Shown: piece by piece, positions 18,480-28,100 of the stretch
Layout of the letters: each line of letters opens with the position of its first letter
Position numbering within the stretch: position 1 is the first letter of the stretch
Source of the DNA: CAYNNQ01 sp964398785
Lineage (GTDB): Bacteria > Desulfobacterota > Desulfovibrionia > Desulfovibrionales > Desulfonatronovibrionaceae
DNA: 64,000 bases
NCBI GenBank assembly: GCA_964398785.1
Contig: CAYNNQ010000007.1
Location: 1 to 64,000, forward strand
Reading direction: 5' to 3'
Notes under the pieces: generated by a model
The model's database searches: none
Told to the model about the DNA's origin: nothing
What the model saw: the letters and a program-made list of their open reading frames with translations, nothing else
Program-made: the position numbers and the translations under genes

Positions 18480-18572
18480 TGGCGGAGAGGGTGGGATTCG
18501 AACCCACGTGCCCCGTTAGGGACAACCCGATTTCGAGTCGGGCGCGTTACGGCCGGACTTCGCTACCTCTCC
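18480..18572 (-). tRNA. tRNA-Ser (anticodon CGA)
   Basis: 93 bases including an encoded CCA (18480-18482). Acceptor GGAGAGG pairs with CCTCTCC, with discriminator G as in serine tRNAs. Anticodon stem CCCGA/TCGGG encloses the loop CTCGAAA, so the anticodon is CGA, reading UCG. The long variable arm (TTGTCCCTAACGGGGCA) is the class II feature of tRNA-Ser. The T arm is GTGGG-TTCGAAT-CCCAC. Its 5' 26 bases are also the 3' end of tadA. Confidence 0.96.
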
Positions 18573-19113
18573 GCATTCTGCGGCGCCGGAAAAAACCTTG
18601 AAGAAGGCTGGCGCTTTGCTGATTCATAACGCCCCCAAGTACCCAGAAACGGTTATTTAGCCAATTTAGTCCTTTATAGTCAAGACATGAAGTTACCGCT
18701 CCCGTACGGGAGTCGAAGGCCCCGAATATCAAGCCATCTATCCGGGCCTGGACCATGGCTCCCAGGCACATAAGGCAAGGCTCCAAAGTCACCACCAGTA
18801 CACTGCCCGGGAACCGATAGTTGTTACGTATTTTACCCGCCTGGCGCAGGGCTTTTATTTCGGCGTGTGCTGTGGGGTCATTTTCCGAAATGCTGGAGTT
18901 CTTCCCTTTTCCCAGTATATCTCCGTTTTCCAGGTCCAAAAGGGCTGCCGCAACAGGTATCTCTCCTTCATTGCCGCATTTTCCGGCCGAGTGCAGGAGG
19001 AGTCTCATTATTTCCCTCCATGAGTTCCACCCCCGGGGAAGGCGTATGGCATTGCGGTTATCCGGTTGGTAGTAAAATACGGGGTCTTTTTGCAGGTTAT
19101 CCGGGTTTTCCAT
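18547..19113 (-). CDS. tadA: tRNA adenosine(34) deaminase
   Basis: 188 residues. The CDA fold carries zinc ligands and catalytic Glu in AHAEIKAL and PCLMCLGAM, the TadA signature. TadA converts A34 of tRNA-Arg(ACG) to inosine. An N-terminal extension of about 25 residues precedes the deaminase core (WREIMRLLLHSAGKC). The C terminus is Arg-rich (FFRRRRMRRGSEVRP), and its last 8 codons plus stop lie inside the tRNA-Ser gene; no earlier stop exists in this frame. It starts 4 bases after purQ ends, so the two are co-transcribed. Confidence 0.93.
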   Translation of the reverse strand: MENPDNLQKDPVFYYQPDNRNAIRLPRGWNSWREIMRLLLHSAGKCGNEGEIPVAAALLDLENGDILGKGKNSSISENDPTAHAEIKALRQAGKIRNNYRFPGSVLVVTLEPCLMCLGAMVQARIDGLIFGAFDSRTGAVTSCLDYKGLNWLNNRFWVLGGVMNQQSASLLQGFFRRRRMRRGSEVRP

Positions 19114-19117
19114 GTGT

Positions 19118-19924
19118 CTATTGCCTTAAGTAGCGTATACCTTCGGCCATCAATTCGGTGCCCGGGATATCTGTCTCCCCGCGTGTCCATCTGGGGTGAT
19201 TAGTGGGATGGTTATAGGCTTCCGGATGCGGCATGAGGCCGAAAATACGCCCCGAGGGGTCGGTCAGGCCGGCTATGGCTAAGGGAGAGCCGTTGGGATT
19301 CAAGGGGTAGTCTTGAGTGGTTTCCCCTGTTTCCGGGTCCATGTACTGCATGGCGATCAGGTTTTGATTTTCCACAGAAGACAAAATTTGCGGGTCTTTT
19401 ACGGCCATTTTGCCTTCCCCGTGGCGCACCGGCAGATACATACGCTCGATTCCCCGGGTGAATACGCAGGGAGATTGGGGATTGGCCTTTAAGGACACCC
19501 AGCGGTCCTCAAAACGGGCGGAATCGTTATAGCTGAGGCTTACCTGGCGTTGAAAATAATTGTTGTCGCAGGCGGGCAAAAGCCCCAACTTAACCAGAAG
19601 CTGGAATCCGTTGCATATGCCCAAAACAAGGTTGCCCCGTTCCACGAATTCCTTAAGGCCAGCGAAAAGGGATCGTCCGGAATCGGTTTTGCTGTAGCGC
19701 CACCGGAGAGAAGCCGCCTGGGCCGCACCGAGTTCATCGCCGTCCAGAAAACCGCCGGGAAATACCAGCATGTTGTATTCCGAGAGCAGGATTCTTTCCG
19801 TGATCAGATCGGAGAAAAAACAGATATCCGCCTGGTCCGCACCGGCTATCCGCGCGGAGTATGCGGTTTCCTTTTCACAATTTGTCCCATGGCCGGTAAT
19901 GACCAGTACTTTTACTTGCCCCAT
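19118..19924 (-). CDS. purQ: PurQ-like glutamine amidotransferase subunit of FGAM synthase
   Basis: 268 residues from the ATG at 19924, which follows CGGAG at good spacing. The class I glutamine amidotransferase fold shows the nucleophile Cys in GICNGFQLL and the closing His-Glu pair in MPHPEAYNHPTNHPRW. PurQ releases ammonia from glutamine for purine synthesis at the FGAR to FGAM step; partners PurL and PurS are not in the window. It is slightly longer than Bacillus PurQ (227). It lies 7 bases downstream of the GGDEF-EAL gene, an odd partner, and 4 bases before tadA. Confidence 0.88.
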   Translation of the reverse strand: MGQVKVLVITGHGTNCEKETAYSARIAGADQADICFFSDLITERILLSEYNMLVFPGGFLDGDELGAAQAASLRWRYSKTDSGRSLFAGLKEFVERGNLVLGICNGFQLLVKLGLLPACDNNYFQRQVSLSYNDSARFEDRWVSLKANPQSPCVFTRGIERMYLPVRHGEGKMAVKDPQILSSVENQNLIAMQYMDPETGETTQDYPLNPNGSPLAIAGLTDPSGRIFGLMPHPEAYNHPTNHPRWTRGETDIPGTELMAEGIRYLRQ

Positions 19925-19931
19925 ATAATAA

Positions 19932-22562
19932 TTACTCCGTTTGTCCCTCATTTTGCATATATTCCCGGACTTCCTCCACAGGCATGGGCTTGGCGAAGTA
20001 AAATCCCTGCGCCCTCTTGCATCCCAGACCGCGCAGGATATGCAGCTGCTCCCTTGTTTCTATCCCCTCGGCAACAGTTTCCATTCCCAGGTTCCCGGCC
20101 AGGTCCACGATGGTTTTGACCAGGGCAAATCCAGCCTGGTCATGGATATTGTTTATAAAGGAACGATCAATCTTAATAGTGCTCATGGGGAATTTCTGCA
20201 AATAGCTAAGGGAGGAATATCCGGTACCGAAATCGTCCACGGCCAGATTAAAGCGCATCCCCTTCAATTTCTGCAATAGGGTAGCCGAGTGTTGGACATC
20301 GCCCATGATGACGCTTTCGGTCAGTTCCAGAATGATTTGTTCCGGAGGGGTGTTTGTCTTTTTCATTATTTCCCCCAGTGAAGGAAGCAGATCCTGGTTT
20401 TTGAGCTGCACGCCGGAAAGGTTGATATGCATTGCCAATTGCTCGGCACTCATTTGCTGCAATTGCTTCAGATCCTTGCACGCCTGCTGGAATATCCAGT
20501 TCCCTATGGGGTTTATGAGTTCGGTCTCCTCGGCCAGGGGTATGAACTTGTTCGGAGGGACCAGGCCCCCTTCACGCTGCCAGCGGATAAGTCCTTCAAA
20601 GCCTATACACCTTTCCGTGGCAATATCTAACATTGGCTGATAATACAGTCGGAGTTCATCGTTTTCCCGGGCCCTGCGCAGGTGGTTCTCCATGTCCAGG
20701 ATTTCCCTGATCTCCTGGTTCATGAATTGATCGGCCATCACATAGGTGTTTGTTCCCTGGCTTTTGGCCCGGCTCAGGGCTATTTCCGCATCACGGATGA
20801 CCGCTTCCGCACTGGAGTATTCCTCCAAAAGGGTAAATCCAATGCTGGCGGTCAGAAATATTTCCTGATCCTCTATGTTAAACGGGGCATGGAATTCCGC
20901 TTTTAGTCTTTCAGCAAAAAGGGCCGCATCCGGGACATCGTCAATGTGTACCATGAGGGCGAATTCATCGGCCTGGAAGTGCCCTACGGTTTCCTCTGCG
21001 GGTACAGCCTTCTCCAGACGTTCCCCTACCCGCTTCAGAAGTTCATCTCCGGATTGCCTCCCCAAGCTTTCATTGATTAACTTAAAACGGTCCAGGTTAA
21101 GCAAAAATACCGAATAGTTGTTTTCCTTTTGTTCCGCCCCACGAGACTTGAGTACTTTGCGCAACCTGTTCTTGAAAAGTGAGCGGTTGGGCAACCCGGT
21201 GATGGGATGGTAAAAGTTGCGCCTGCGCAGCTGATCCTCCACCTCCCTCTTTTCCGTAAGATCCAGAAAAGAGACTACGCGGCTTTGCATGTCCGGAATC
21301 CGGGAAACCTTGGCTATAATGTACCTTTTTTCCCCGCTTTTGTTTATAAAGGAAAACTCGTATTCTTCGGGAATGCCCTGGATTTCCCCGCGCATTTGGA
21401 AATAGTATTCCAGGGTTTTTTTGTCTTCTGGGTGGACAAAGTCCAGATAATGCATCCGGCCTTCTATTTCCTCCTTGTCCAGTCCGCATAGAAAGGTGAA
21501 TTGCTTGTTGGCCGTGGTAACTATCCCGCTTTGTTCATCTATAAGGGCGGTTGCACTCCCGGTGGTCTCGAAGATGGTCTGATATTTGGCCTCGGTCTTT
21601 TGCAATTCTTCCTGCTGTCGAGTACGGATAATAAGGGTGGACAAGGCATCAGCCGCTGCTTCCAGGCTGTTCAAATCCTTTTCCTCGAAATGGACTTCCG
21701 GACAGGTATATACGGCGAGGACACCTATTACTTGGTCGGCGAATTTGAGAGGCAGGGCAAGATATCCACCCGGAGCAGGGGGGAAGACCACTTGGGTGTC
21801 CACCTGGTTTATATCTGGGATGAACATCCTCTCGCCGCTTTCCCAAACTTTGCCGCACAGGCATTGTCCTTTCTCCACCCTGAAACAGCGTTCTTTCATT
21901 TCCGGGGAGATATTGAATTCCACAACCCTTTCCAGGGATTCCCTTTTTTCGTCCACCAGGTAGATGATACCCTCATTGCGACACTCGAGCCAGGGCAGGC
22001 TCAAAAAGTTCTGCAAAGAGTCCTCCATGGCCTTGTGCAGATCAACATTCTGGTTCAGGGTCATCTTTAAAATGGAATTGGCGATTCTTTCGCATTGCAG
22101 ATGCCTGTCCAGAGCCCGCGTTCTCGCGGCTACCTTTTCCTCCAGCTCCTGGGAGTATTCCTTCAGCTTTTGCGTACGTCTGCGCAGAGTCAAATGGGTC
22201 TTTATCCGGGATTTAAGCTCATTTTGGTCAAAAGGCTTGCTTACAAAATCCACGCCTCCAGCCTCCAAGCCTTCCGCTTTAATCTGGCTGTCGTCCAGGG
22301 CGGACAAATAGATGACCGGTATGTCGCTGGTATTGGGGTCGGATTTCAGGCTTTTGCAGATTTCAATGCCGCTTAAGTCCGGCATCATTATGTCCAACAG
22401 GATGAGTTTATACCCCTGCCCGGCTTTTTCCAGACATTCCCTGCCGTTTTCCGCGGTGTCCACATTGACCGTGTCCCTGAGCATTTTGCTTAGGAGCATA
22501 CGATTGTTTGGATCATCATCTACCGCCAGGATATTTTCTTTGGGGGAGTTTTCAGGATTCAT
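19932..22562 (-). CDS. Receiver-GAF-PAS-GGDEF-EAL c-di-GMP phosphodiesterase candidate
   Basis: 876 residues. Receiver (about 10-125; LLDIMMPDLSG and SKPF), coiled coil, GAF (about 165-310), PAS (about 325-440), GGDEF domain (about 445-600) and EAL (about 610-865). The GGDEF motif is degenerate (FQADEF), so cyclase activity is unlikely. EAL keeps the catalytic framework: EGLIRW, INLSGVQ, ELTES, DDFGTGYSSL, KIDRSF and AEGIET, with EGL for EAL. I infer a phosphorylation-controlled phosphodiesterase whose GGDEF part may bind GTP as a regulator. It lies 71 bases after a chemoreceptor on the same strand, and purQ follows after 7 bases. Confidence 0.9.
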   Translation of the reverse strand: MNPENSPKENILAVDDDPNNRMLLSKMLRDTVNVDTAENGRECLEKAGQGYKLILLDIMMPDLSGIEICKSLKSDPNTSDIPVIYLSALDDSQIKAEGLEAGGVDFVSKPFDQNELKSRIKTHLTLRRRTQKLKEYSQELEEKVAARTRALDRHLQCERIANSILKMTLNQNVDLHKAMEDSLQNFLSLPWLECRNEGIIYLVDEKRESLERVVEFNISPEMKERCFRVEKGQCLCGKVWESGERMFIPDINQVDTQVVFPPAPGGYLALPLKFADQVIGVLAVYTCPEVHFEEKDLNSLEAAADALSTLIIRTRQQEELQKTEAKYQTIFETTGSATALIDEQSGIVTTANKQFTFLCGLDKEEIEGRMHYLDFVHPEDKKTLEYYFQMRGEIQGIPEEYEFSFINKSGEKRYIIAKVSRIPDMQSRVVSFLDLTEKREVEDQLRRRNFYHPITGLPNRSLFKNRLRKVLKSRGAEQKENNYSVFLLNLDRFKLINESLGRQSGDELLKRVGERLEKAVPAEETVGHFQADEFALMVHIDDVPDAALFAERLKAEFHAPFNIEDQEIFLTASIGFTLLEEYSSAEAVIRDAEIALSRAKSQGTNTYVMADQFMNQEIREILDMENHLRRARENDELRLYYQPMLDIATERCIGFEGLIRWQREGGLVPPNKFIPLAEETELINPIGNWIFQQACKDLKQLQQMSAEQLAMHINLSGVQLKNQDLLPSLGEIMKKTNTPPEQIILELTESVIMGDVQHSATLLQKLKGMRFNLAVDDFGTGYSSLSYLQKFPMSTIKIDRSFINNIHDQAGFALVKTIVDLAGNLGMETVAEGIETREQLHILRGLGCKRAQGFYFAKPMPVEEVREYMQNEGQTE

Positions 22563-22633
22563 GAATTTGGATTTTCTCCCGAATGATGCATTTTTTTAAT
22601 TACTGCCAAGGATGTATACACAAACTAAAATTA

Positions 22634-24358
22634 CTATATTTTAAATTTTTCCACCAGTTTCTTTAGTTCAGAAGATATGGAGGAGAGACCGCCGGAAGCC
22701 GTCTTTACTTCCCGGCTGGTATTGTCAATGTCCTGGGCGCTCTGGCTAACCCCGCCTACATCCCGGGCTATATTGTCGGTAGCCGAGGATGCTTGGGAAA
22801 CATTTTCGTTAACCTCCTGAATTCCCTGCGAAGCTTGGTTGACATTCTCAGCTATGTCTTTTGTGGTAGTGGATTGCTCCTCCACCGCAGCTGCGATGGT
22901 GCCCACAAATTCGTTTACTTCGTGGATAACTTCCTTGACCTGAGAAATCTCCTCAGATGTGGAATTGGTGGATTCCTGGATGTGACTGACCCGGTTTTTG
23001 ATTTCTTCCGTGGCCTGGGAAGTCTGGTTGGCCAGTTCCTTTATCTCATTGGCCACCACTGCGAATCCCTTACCCGCTTCACCGGCCCGCGCGGCCTCAA
23101 TGGTTGCATTCAGGGCAAGAAGATTGGTCTGGGAGGATATATCGGTAATTGTCTCGGAGACTTTTCCGATTTCCTGGGCGGCTTCTCCCAGGTTTGTCAC
23201 GAGGGTGTTGGCGTTTTCTGCACGGGACACAGCCCTGTCTGTTATTTCCCTGGCCTTGTCCGTGTTCCCGGAGATTTCGGATATGGTCGTGCTCATCTCC
23301 TCCGCAGCCGCTGCTACAGTGGATACGTTGGTGGATGCCTCCTCCATGGCCGCGGCAACTGAGTTCATGTTGGAACTCATTTCTTCCGAGGCCGAAGCCA
23401 CTGTATTTGAACGCGAGGACATCTCTTCGGCGTTTCCGGAGAGTTCCGAGGATATGTCCTCTAGATTGGTCGAGGCCTGAACCACTTCCTGGCCTTTTTC
23501 AGCGATAAGGGAGATCATCTCGTGCAAGTTTTTGGACATACCGGAGAGATCTTGAAGCATATACCCCAGTTCGTCCCCCCTATCAGTTTCAATATCCTGG
23601 TTGAAATTACCCCCGGCCATTTGTTTTAGGTGTTGTGCAGCCTGCATTATGGGACGAAGGATATTTGTTTTTATGAGGACCCAGGAGAGTAGACCCAAAA
23701 CCAAAAGCACGCCGGCAGTCCACGCTGCTATTACCCAGGTGGCCTGGCGCAGGGAGGCGTTGGTTGCCTCCAGGGAGCTTATGATCTCAAAGGCGCCGTG
23801 GATTTCCCCCACTTTCCATCCTTCCTTGGTCCCTCCAACAGGGTCCTCGGCTCCTTTGGGAGACCCGTGGCAATACATACACTCCTGGCTTAGCCGGATT
23901 GGGCGGAAATAACGAATTTTATCCTCCTGGACAATGACCTTTTCCTGGATATCGTTTCCCTTGAATTCCCGAAGGACCCTGTTTTCCAGGGAGGTAGGCT
24001 CATTTTTCGGGTTTCGCGGGGAGACTTTGGGTACACGGAATTTGTACCCAGCTTTTTGTGCGTTCCTGCCGGCCACGCGTATGGCGGTTACTATAGGGAC
24101 CGCTTCCAAAAGCTCCTCTTTTGTTTTTAATTCGGAAAAAGGTTTCATTATTCCCAGTTCGAGCTTTTCAGCCATGTTTTCCCGCACGGCTTCGGCCATC
24201 ATGACTATGGCCTTGCTCTTCTCCAGAAGGGAAGAACGGGCACTGTCTTTGATCCCGCTTATCTGCATATATGCGGAAATCAAGGAAATAATAATCGGTC
24301 CGGCTAGTATTATAACCATTATCTTCCATTTTATGCTTAAATTCTTCCATCGCTTCAT
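22634..24358 (-). CDS. Methyl-accepting chemotaxis protein with c-heme (Tll0287/DUF3365-like) sensor
   Basis: 574 residues from the ATG at 24358 (AGAGG five bases before); a GTG six bases upstream is the alternative. TM1 at about 13-32, periplasmic domain (about 33-205), TM2 near 208-230, HAMP (about 230-283), then a signalling domain with the hairpin tip core (TNLLALNATIEAARAGEAGK). The periplasmic part has C160, C163 and H164 in CMYCHG and resembles DUF3365/Tll0287 sensors that bind c-type heme, so it probably reads redox state, oxygen or a small gas. The ccm operon of this window could supply the heme attachment. There is no C-terminal CheR-tether pentapeptide (ends VEKFKI). It heads the minus-strand unit to tRNA-Ser. 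Confidence 0.9.
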   Translation of the reverse strand: MKRWKNLSIKWKIMVIILAGPIIISLISAYMQISGIKDSARSSLLEKSKAIVMMAEAVRENMAEKLELGIMKPFSELKTKEELLEAVPIVTAIRVAGRNAQKAGYKFRVPKVSPRNPKNEPTSLENRVLREFKGNDIQEKVIVQEDKIRYFRPIRLSQECMYCHGSPKGAEDPVGGTKEGWKVGEIHGAFEIISSLEATNASLRQATWVIAAWTAGVLLVLGLLSWVLIKTNILRPIMQAAQHLKQMAGGNFNQDIETDRGDELGYMLQDLSGMSKNLHEMISLIAEKGQEVVQASTNLEDISSELSGNAEEMSSRSNTVASASEEMSSNMNSVAAAMEEASTNVSTVAAAAEEMSTTISEISGNTDKAREITDRAVSRAENANTLVTNLGEAAQEIGKVSETITDISSQTNLLALNATIEAARAGEAGKGFAVVANEIKELANQTSQATEEIKNRVSHIQESTNSTSEEISQVKEVIHEVNEFVGTIAAAVEEQSTTTKDIAENVNQASQGIQEVNENVSQASSATDNIARDVGGVSQSAQDIDNTSREVKTASGGLSSISSELKKLVEKFKI

Positions 24359-24713
24359 ATGCACCTCTGGGAGTTTAACAATTGTCAGCCTATAAATTTC
24401 GAATATCTAAAATCTTTGGTCTTGGCAAACCCGGATTTCCTCCCCAGGTAAATCCAAAGCTTAAAGAAATGGCCGTTTTTGAGGCAATCGGTTTTACCTG
24501 TCTCCTCGGCTGTGGCCTCCCGCCCCTGATGTGTTTCGATTGGCCATAAAGCAACCAATTTTCCCTTGCTATTTGCCTTTTGGGTAGGTAGATTGGGTTT
24601 AAAATTAGAAGTCCTGAAATCTGGCTCCGGGAAGCCACATAAGTAATCCGCCCCAAGACCTAGAGGGGATGTTTTTCCGGGGAAGCAGGTATTGTAGACA
24701 GGGGGGTAAATAC
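24359..24713. promoter_or_regulatory. Divergent intergenic region between the heme chemoreceptor and the chemosensory operon
   Basis: 355 bases holding the promoters of both units by position. A small hairpin (GGATTT with AAATCC near 24433-24455) and a GGGGGG-rich ribosome site before 24714 are visible. I see no copy of the dispersed repeats, no clear sigma54, sigma28 or sigma70 boxes and no recognisable riboswitch. Confidence 0.5.
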
Positions 24714-25010
24714 ATGAGCGAACAACCAAAGGTGGAGATGCCGGAGAATATTGTTTCCACGACCGCCGATGAAATCCGGTCCAAGATAAAAGAGGCCCTG
24801 GACGGGGACCCTTCCGGATTAGTGCTGGATCTGGAACAGACCAAGTATGTGGATTCCATGGGTATTGGGGTTCTCATTGCCGCGTTTAACTCCACTCGGC
24901 AGAAACAGATCGATTTCCAACTGATCAATGTGGACAAGGAAATCCACGAGCTGTTCTCTACCATGCGCCTGGATCAGCATTTCGGGATTACGCCCCGCGA
25001 GGAGCAATAG
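24714..25010 (+). CDS. STAS-domain anti-sigma factor antagonist (SpoIIAA/RsbV type)
   Basis: 98 residues from the ATG at 24714 after AGGGGGGTAAATAC. The fold LVLDLEQTKYVDSMGIGVL contains the conserved Ser of VDSMG that the cognate kinase phosphorylates and a PP2C phosphatase dephosphorylates. In partner switching the unphosphorylated form sequesters the RsbW-type kinase and frees a sigma factor or other target. Both partners occur in this operon (30993 phosphatase, 32108 kinase). It is the first gene of the chemosensory operon, 98 bases before cheA. Confidence 0.92.
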   Translation: MSEQPKVEMPENIVSTTADEIRSKIKEALDGDPSGLVLDLEQTKYVDSMGIGVLIAAFNSTRQKQIDFQLINVDKEIHELFSTMRLDQHFGITPREEQ

Positions 25011-25108
25011 TGTTCCCGGTCCTATCCGGGACTGGCGGATCCGCTTAAAGGCAGATTGGGAAGAGGGATACAATATGCATATAAAACATCGGCCCCGGGG
25101 ATTGACTT

Positions 25109-28100
25109 ATGATGGATGATGAAACTTTACAGATGTATGTGCAAGAAGCCCGCGAACACCTGGAGGATATAGAGACTAACCTCCTGGATGTTGAGCAGGC
25201 GGGAGACAACTTCGACCCGGATCAGGTGAACAAAGTCTTCCGCGCCGCCCACTCCATGAAGGGGGGGGCCGGTTTCCTGGGACTGAATAACATGAAGGAG
25301 CTGGCGCACAAGATCGAGAATGTCCTGGATATGGTCCGCAATTACGAGCTCTCGCCCACACCGGATGTAGTGAATATCATCCTGCTTGCTTTTGATCGCC
25401 TGAGCGAATTGGTGGACAATATAGCGGAAAGCAACGAGATGGACATCTCCGAGCATATTCAGGCGCTTACCTCCATTGCTTCCAACAATCTCCCCACCGA
25501 GGAGAAGGATTCCGTGTCCCGGGAGGTAGATATCGCGGATAGAAACGGCAGAACCGTGTTTACGGTCCCTAAACTGGACCTGAATCAGGCCACAAAAGGG
25601 GGAAAGTACGTCTATCTTTTGGAATTCGATCTTATTCACGATGTACAGCGCAAGGATAAAAAACCCTTGGATCTGATAAAGGAAATGCAATCCACCGGGG
25701 AGATTATAGAAGTCAAGACCGATTTGGAGGCAGTGGGCTCCCTGGAGGACGAGGAGCCGGTCAATATCCTGCCCATGTATATGCTTTTCGCCAGTATAAT
25801 CGAGCCGGACATAATTACCACTTTTCTGGATATGGCCTCGGATAAGATTCTTCCGGTGCCGGTCCAGGAGGCTGAAGAACAGGCAGAGGCCGGGGAAAAA
25901 CCAGGAACGGAAGAAAAAGCCCCAACGCAAGAAGAACCGGAAAAGGAACAGGCCCCGGAGAAAGGGCCCGCTGCAGAGATTCCAGCCGAGGATGAAGAAA
26001 CGTCCGGGAAAAAAGCGGCGGAAAAGCCTGCCGCTGAAGAACAAAAACCTGCGCGGGAGGCAAAGACGGAGCAGAAACCCGCCCCTGCCCAAAAAGGGGA
26101 ATCCTCCCAGGAAAAGCCCGCGCCCAAAGGCAAACCCGCGGAAGAGGGCAAGGGCAAAAGCGGGGGCGGTTCCGGTGCAGGCTCCTCGCCGGTTCAGGCG
26201 GAAACTCTCCGTGTCCAGGTCAGTCTTTTGGAAAATTTGATGAATCTGGCCGGGGAATTGGTACTCTCCCGCAATCAGCTCATGCAGGCCATTTCCAGCC
26301 AGGATCAGCGATCCGTGGAGAATTCCTCCCAGCGTATTGATCTGGTGACTTCGGAGCTGCAGGAGGCCATAATGCTTACCCGGATGCAGCCCGTGGGCAA
26401 TGTTTTTAATAAATTCCCCCGCGTTGTCCGGGATATGGCCCGGGAGCTGAACAAGGAAATAGAGCTGGATATGGAAGGCAAGGAAGTGGAGCTGGATAAG
26501 ACTATTCTGGAGAGCCTTTCCGATCCGTTGACTCATCTTATCCGCAATTCCGCCGATCACGGGATAGAATCTCCGGAGGAGCGTGTGGCCGCGGGGAAAA
26601 AATCCACGGGACGGATTATCCTCAAGGCCTATCATGCCGCCGGACAGGTAAATATAGAGATTCAGGACGACGGCAAGGGCATGGATGCGGACAAGATTGC
26701 GGGCAAGGCCGTGGAAAAAGGACTTATAAGTGAAGAGCAAGTCAATAAAATGCTCGAGATGGACAAGCTGCAGCTTATTTTCCTTCCCGGCCTGTCCACC
26801 TCGGCTCAGGTGTCCGACGTTTCCGGACGAGGCGTGGGCATGGACGTGGTCAAGAGCAATCTGGACAAACTGGGTGGACAGGTGGAGATAAAGACCGAAC
26901 TCGGAAAGGGGACCTCCATCCTGATCAAGCTCCCGTTGACTCTGGCCATAATTCCCAGTTTGCTTGTATCTGTAGGAGACGATCGCTTTGCTGTACCGCA
27001 AGTGAATGTGGTGGAACTTATCCAGATTGCTGCGGATAAGGTCCAGGAACGGGTGGAAAAAGTTGGCGAGGCTGAAGTTTTGGTCCTGCGCGGGGAACTT
27101 ATACCGCTTTTGGAATTGAAACAGGTCCTGGGCATGCGGGGGGCGGAGAAGGATGAAACCTGTTCGGAATCCGAACAGGGCGAAAATCACGGAGAGGGAG
27201 TTTCGAATCCCCCTTCGGGAGCAAAAGGAAATCCCCGGTCCGGAGAAAATAGCGGTGAAGAGTGTTCCGAGTCGGGTATTAGTCTGGATAAGGGCGAGGA
27301 TCTGAACATTGTCATTGTTTCCGCCGGGTCCTTTAAATACGGCCTGGTGGTGGATACTCTGCACGATACCGTGGAGATCGTGGTAAAGCCCTTGGGGCGC
27401 CATTTGAAATCCTGCGAGGGCTATGCCGGAGCGACCATAATGGGGGACGGAAAAGTGGCCCTTATTCTGGACATAGTCGGACTGGCCCGCCTGGCTAATT
27501 TATCCTCCACAGCCGGGGTGGAACAGGAAGAAAAAGGCGAAGAAGAAGCCGAAAAGAAACAGGAAGAAGTCCATTCCCTGTTTTTATTCAATAACGCACC
27601 TGGAGAGCACTGCGCGGTGCCTCTTAGTCTTGTCTCCCGGGTGGAAATGATCCAAGCGGAACAGATTGAGGAAGTAGGCGGGAAAAAGGTTATCCAGTAC
27701 CGAGGAGGCAGTCTGCCGGTATTTGCCCTGGAGGAAGTGGCTGACGTCGGTCATCTGGAACTACAGGGAGAGCTGGTGGTTATAGTGTTTTTTATTGCTG
27801 AGCGCGAAGTCGGCGTACTGGCCTCTCCACCGGTGGATGCTGTGGAAGTCGGCGTGCACATAGATGATTTTACTCTTAAACAGAAAGGCATTGCCGGTTC
27901 AATGATAGTGGACAAGAAAACCACCTTGATGGTGGATATTTTTGAATTCGTGGAGACAGTGAACCCGCATTGGTTCCGGGACAAGCCGGCGGTGGCCGAA
28001 GGCGGGTCCGGAAACAAGAAATCGGGGAGTACTATTTTGCTGGTTGAGGATTCGGATTTTTTCCGGGGACAGGTACAAAAGTTTATTGAGGAGGAGGGCT

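Noticed and set aside
25127..27403. 758-codon open frame on the minus strand
   Set aside because: It is opposite to cheA over its whole length, is rich in His, Gly and Leu in patterns mirrored from the sense codons, and has no domain or ribosome site. The plus-strand CheA reading is beyond doubt.
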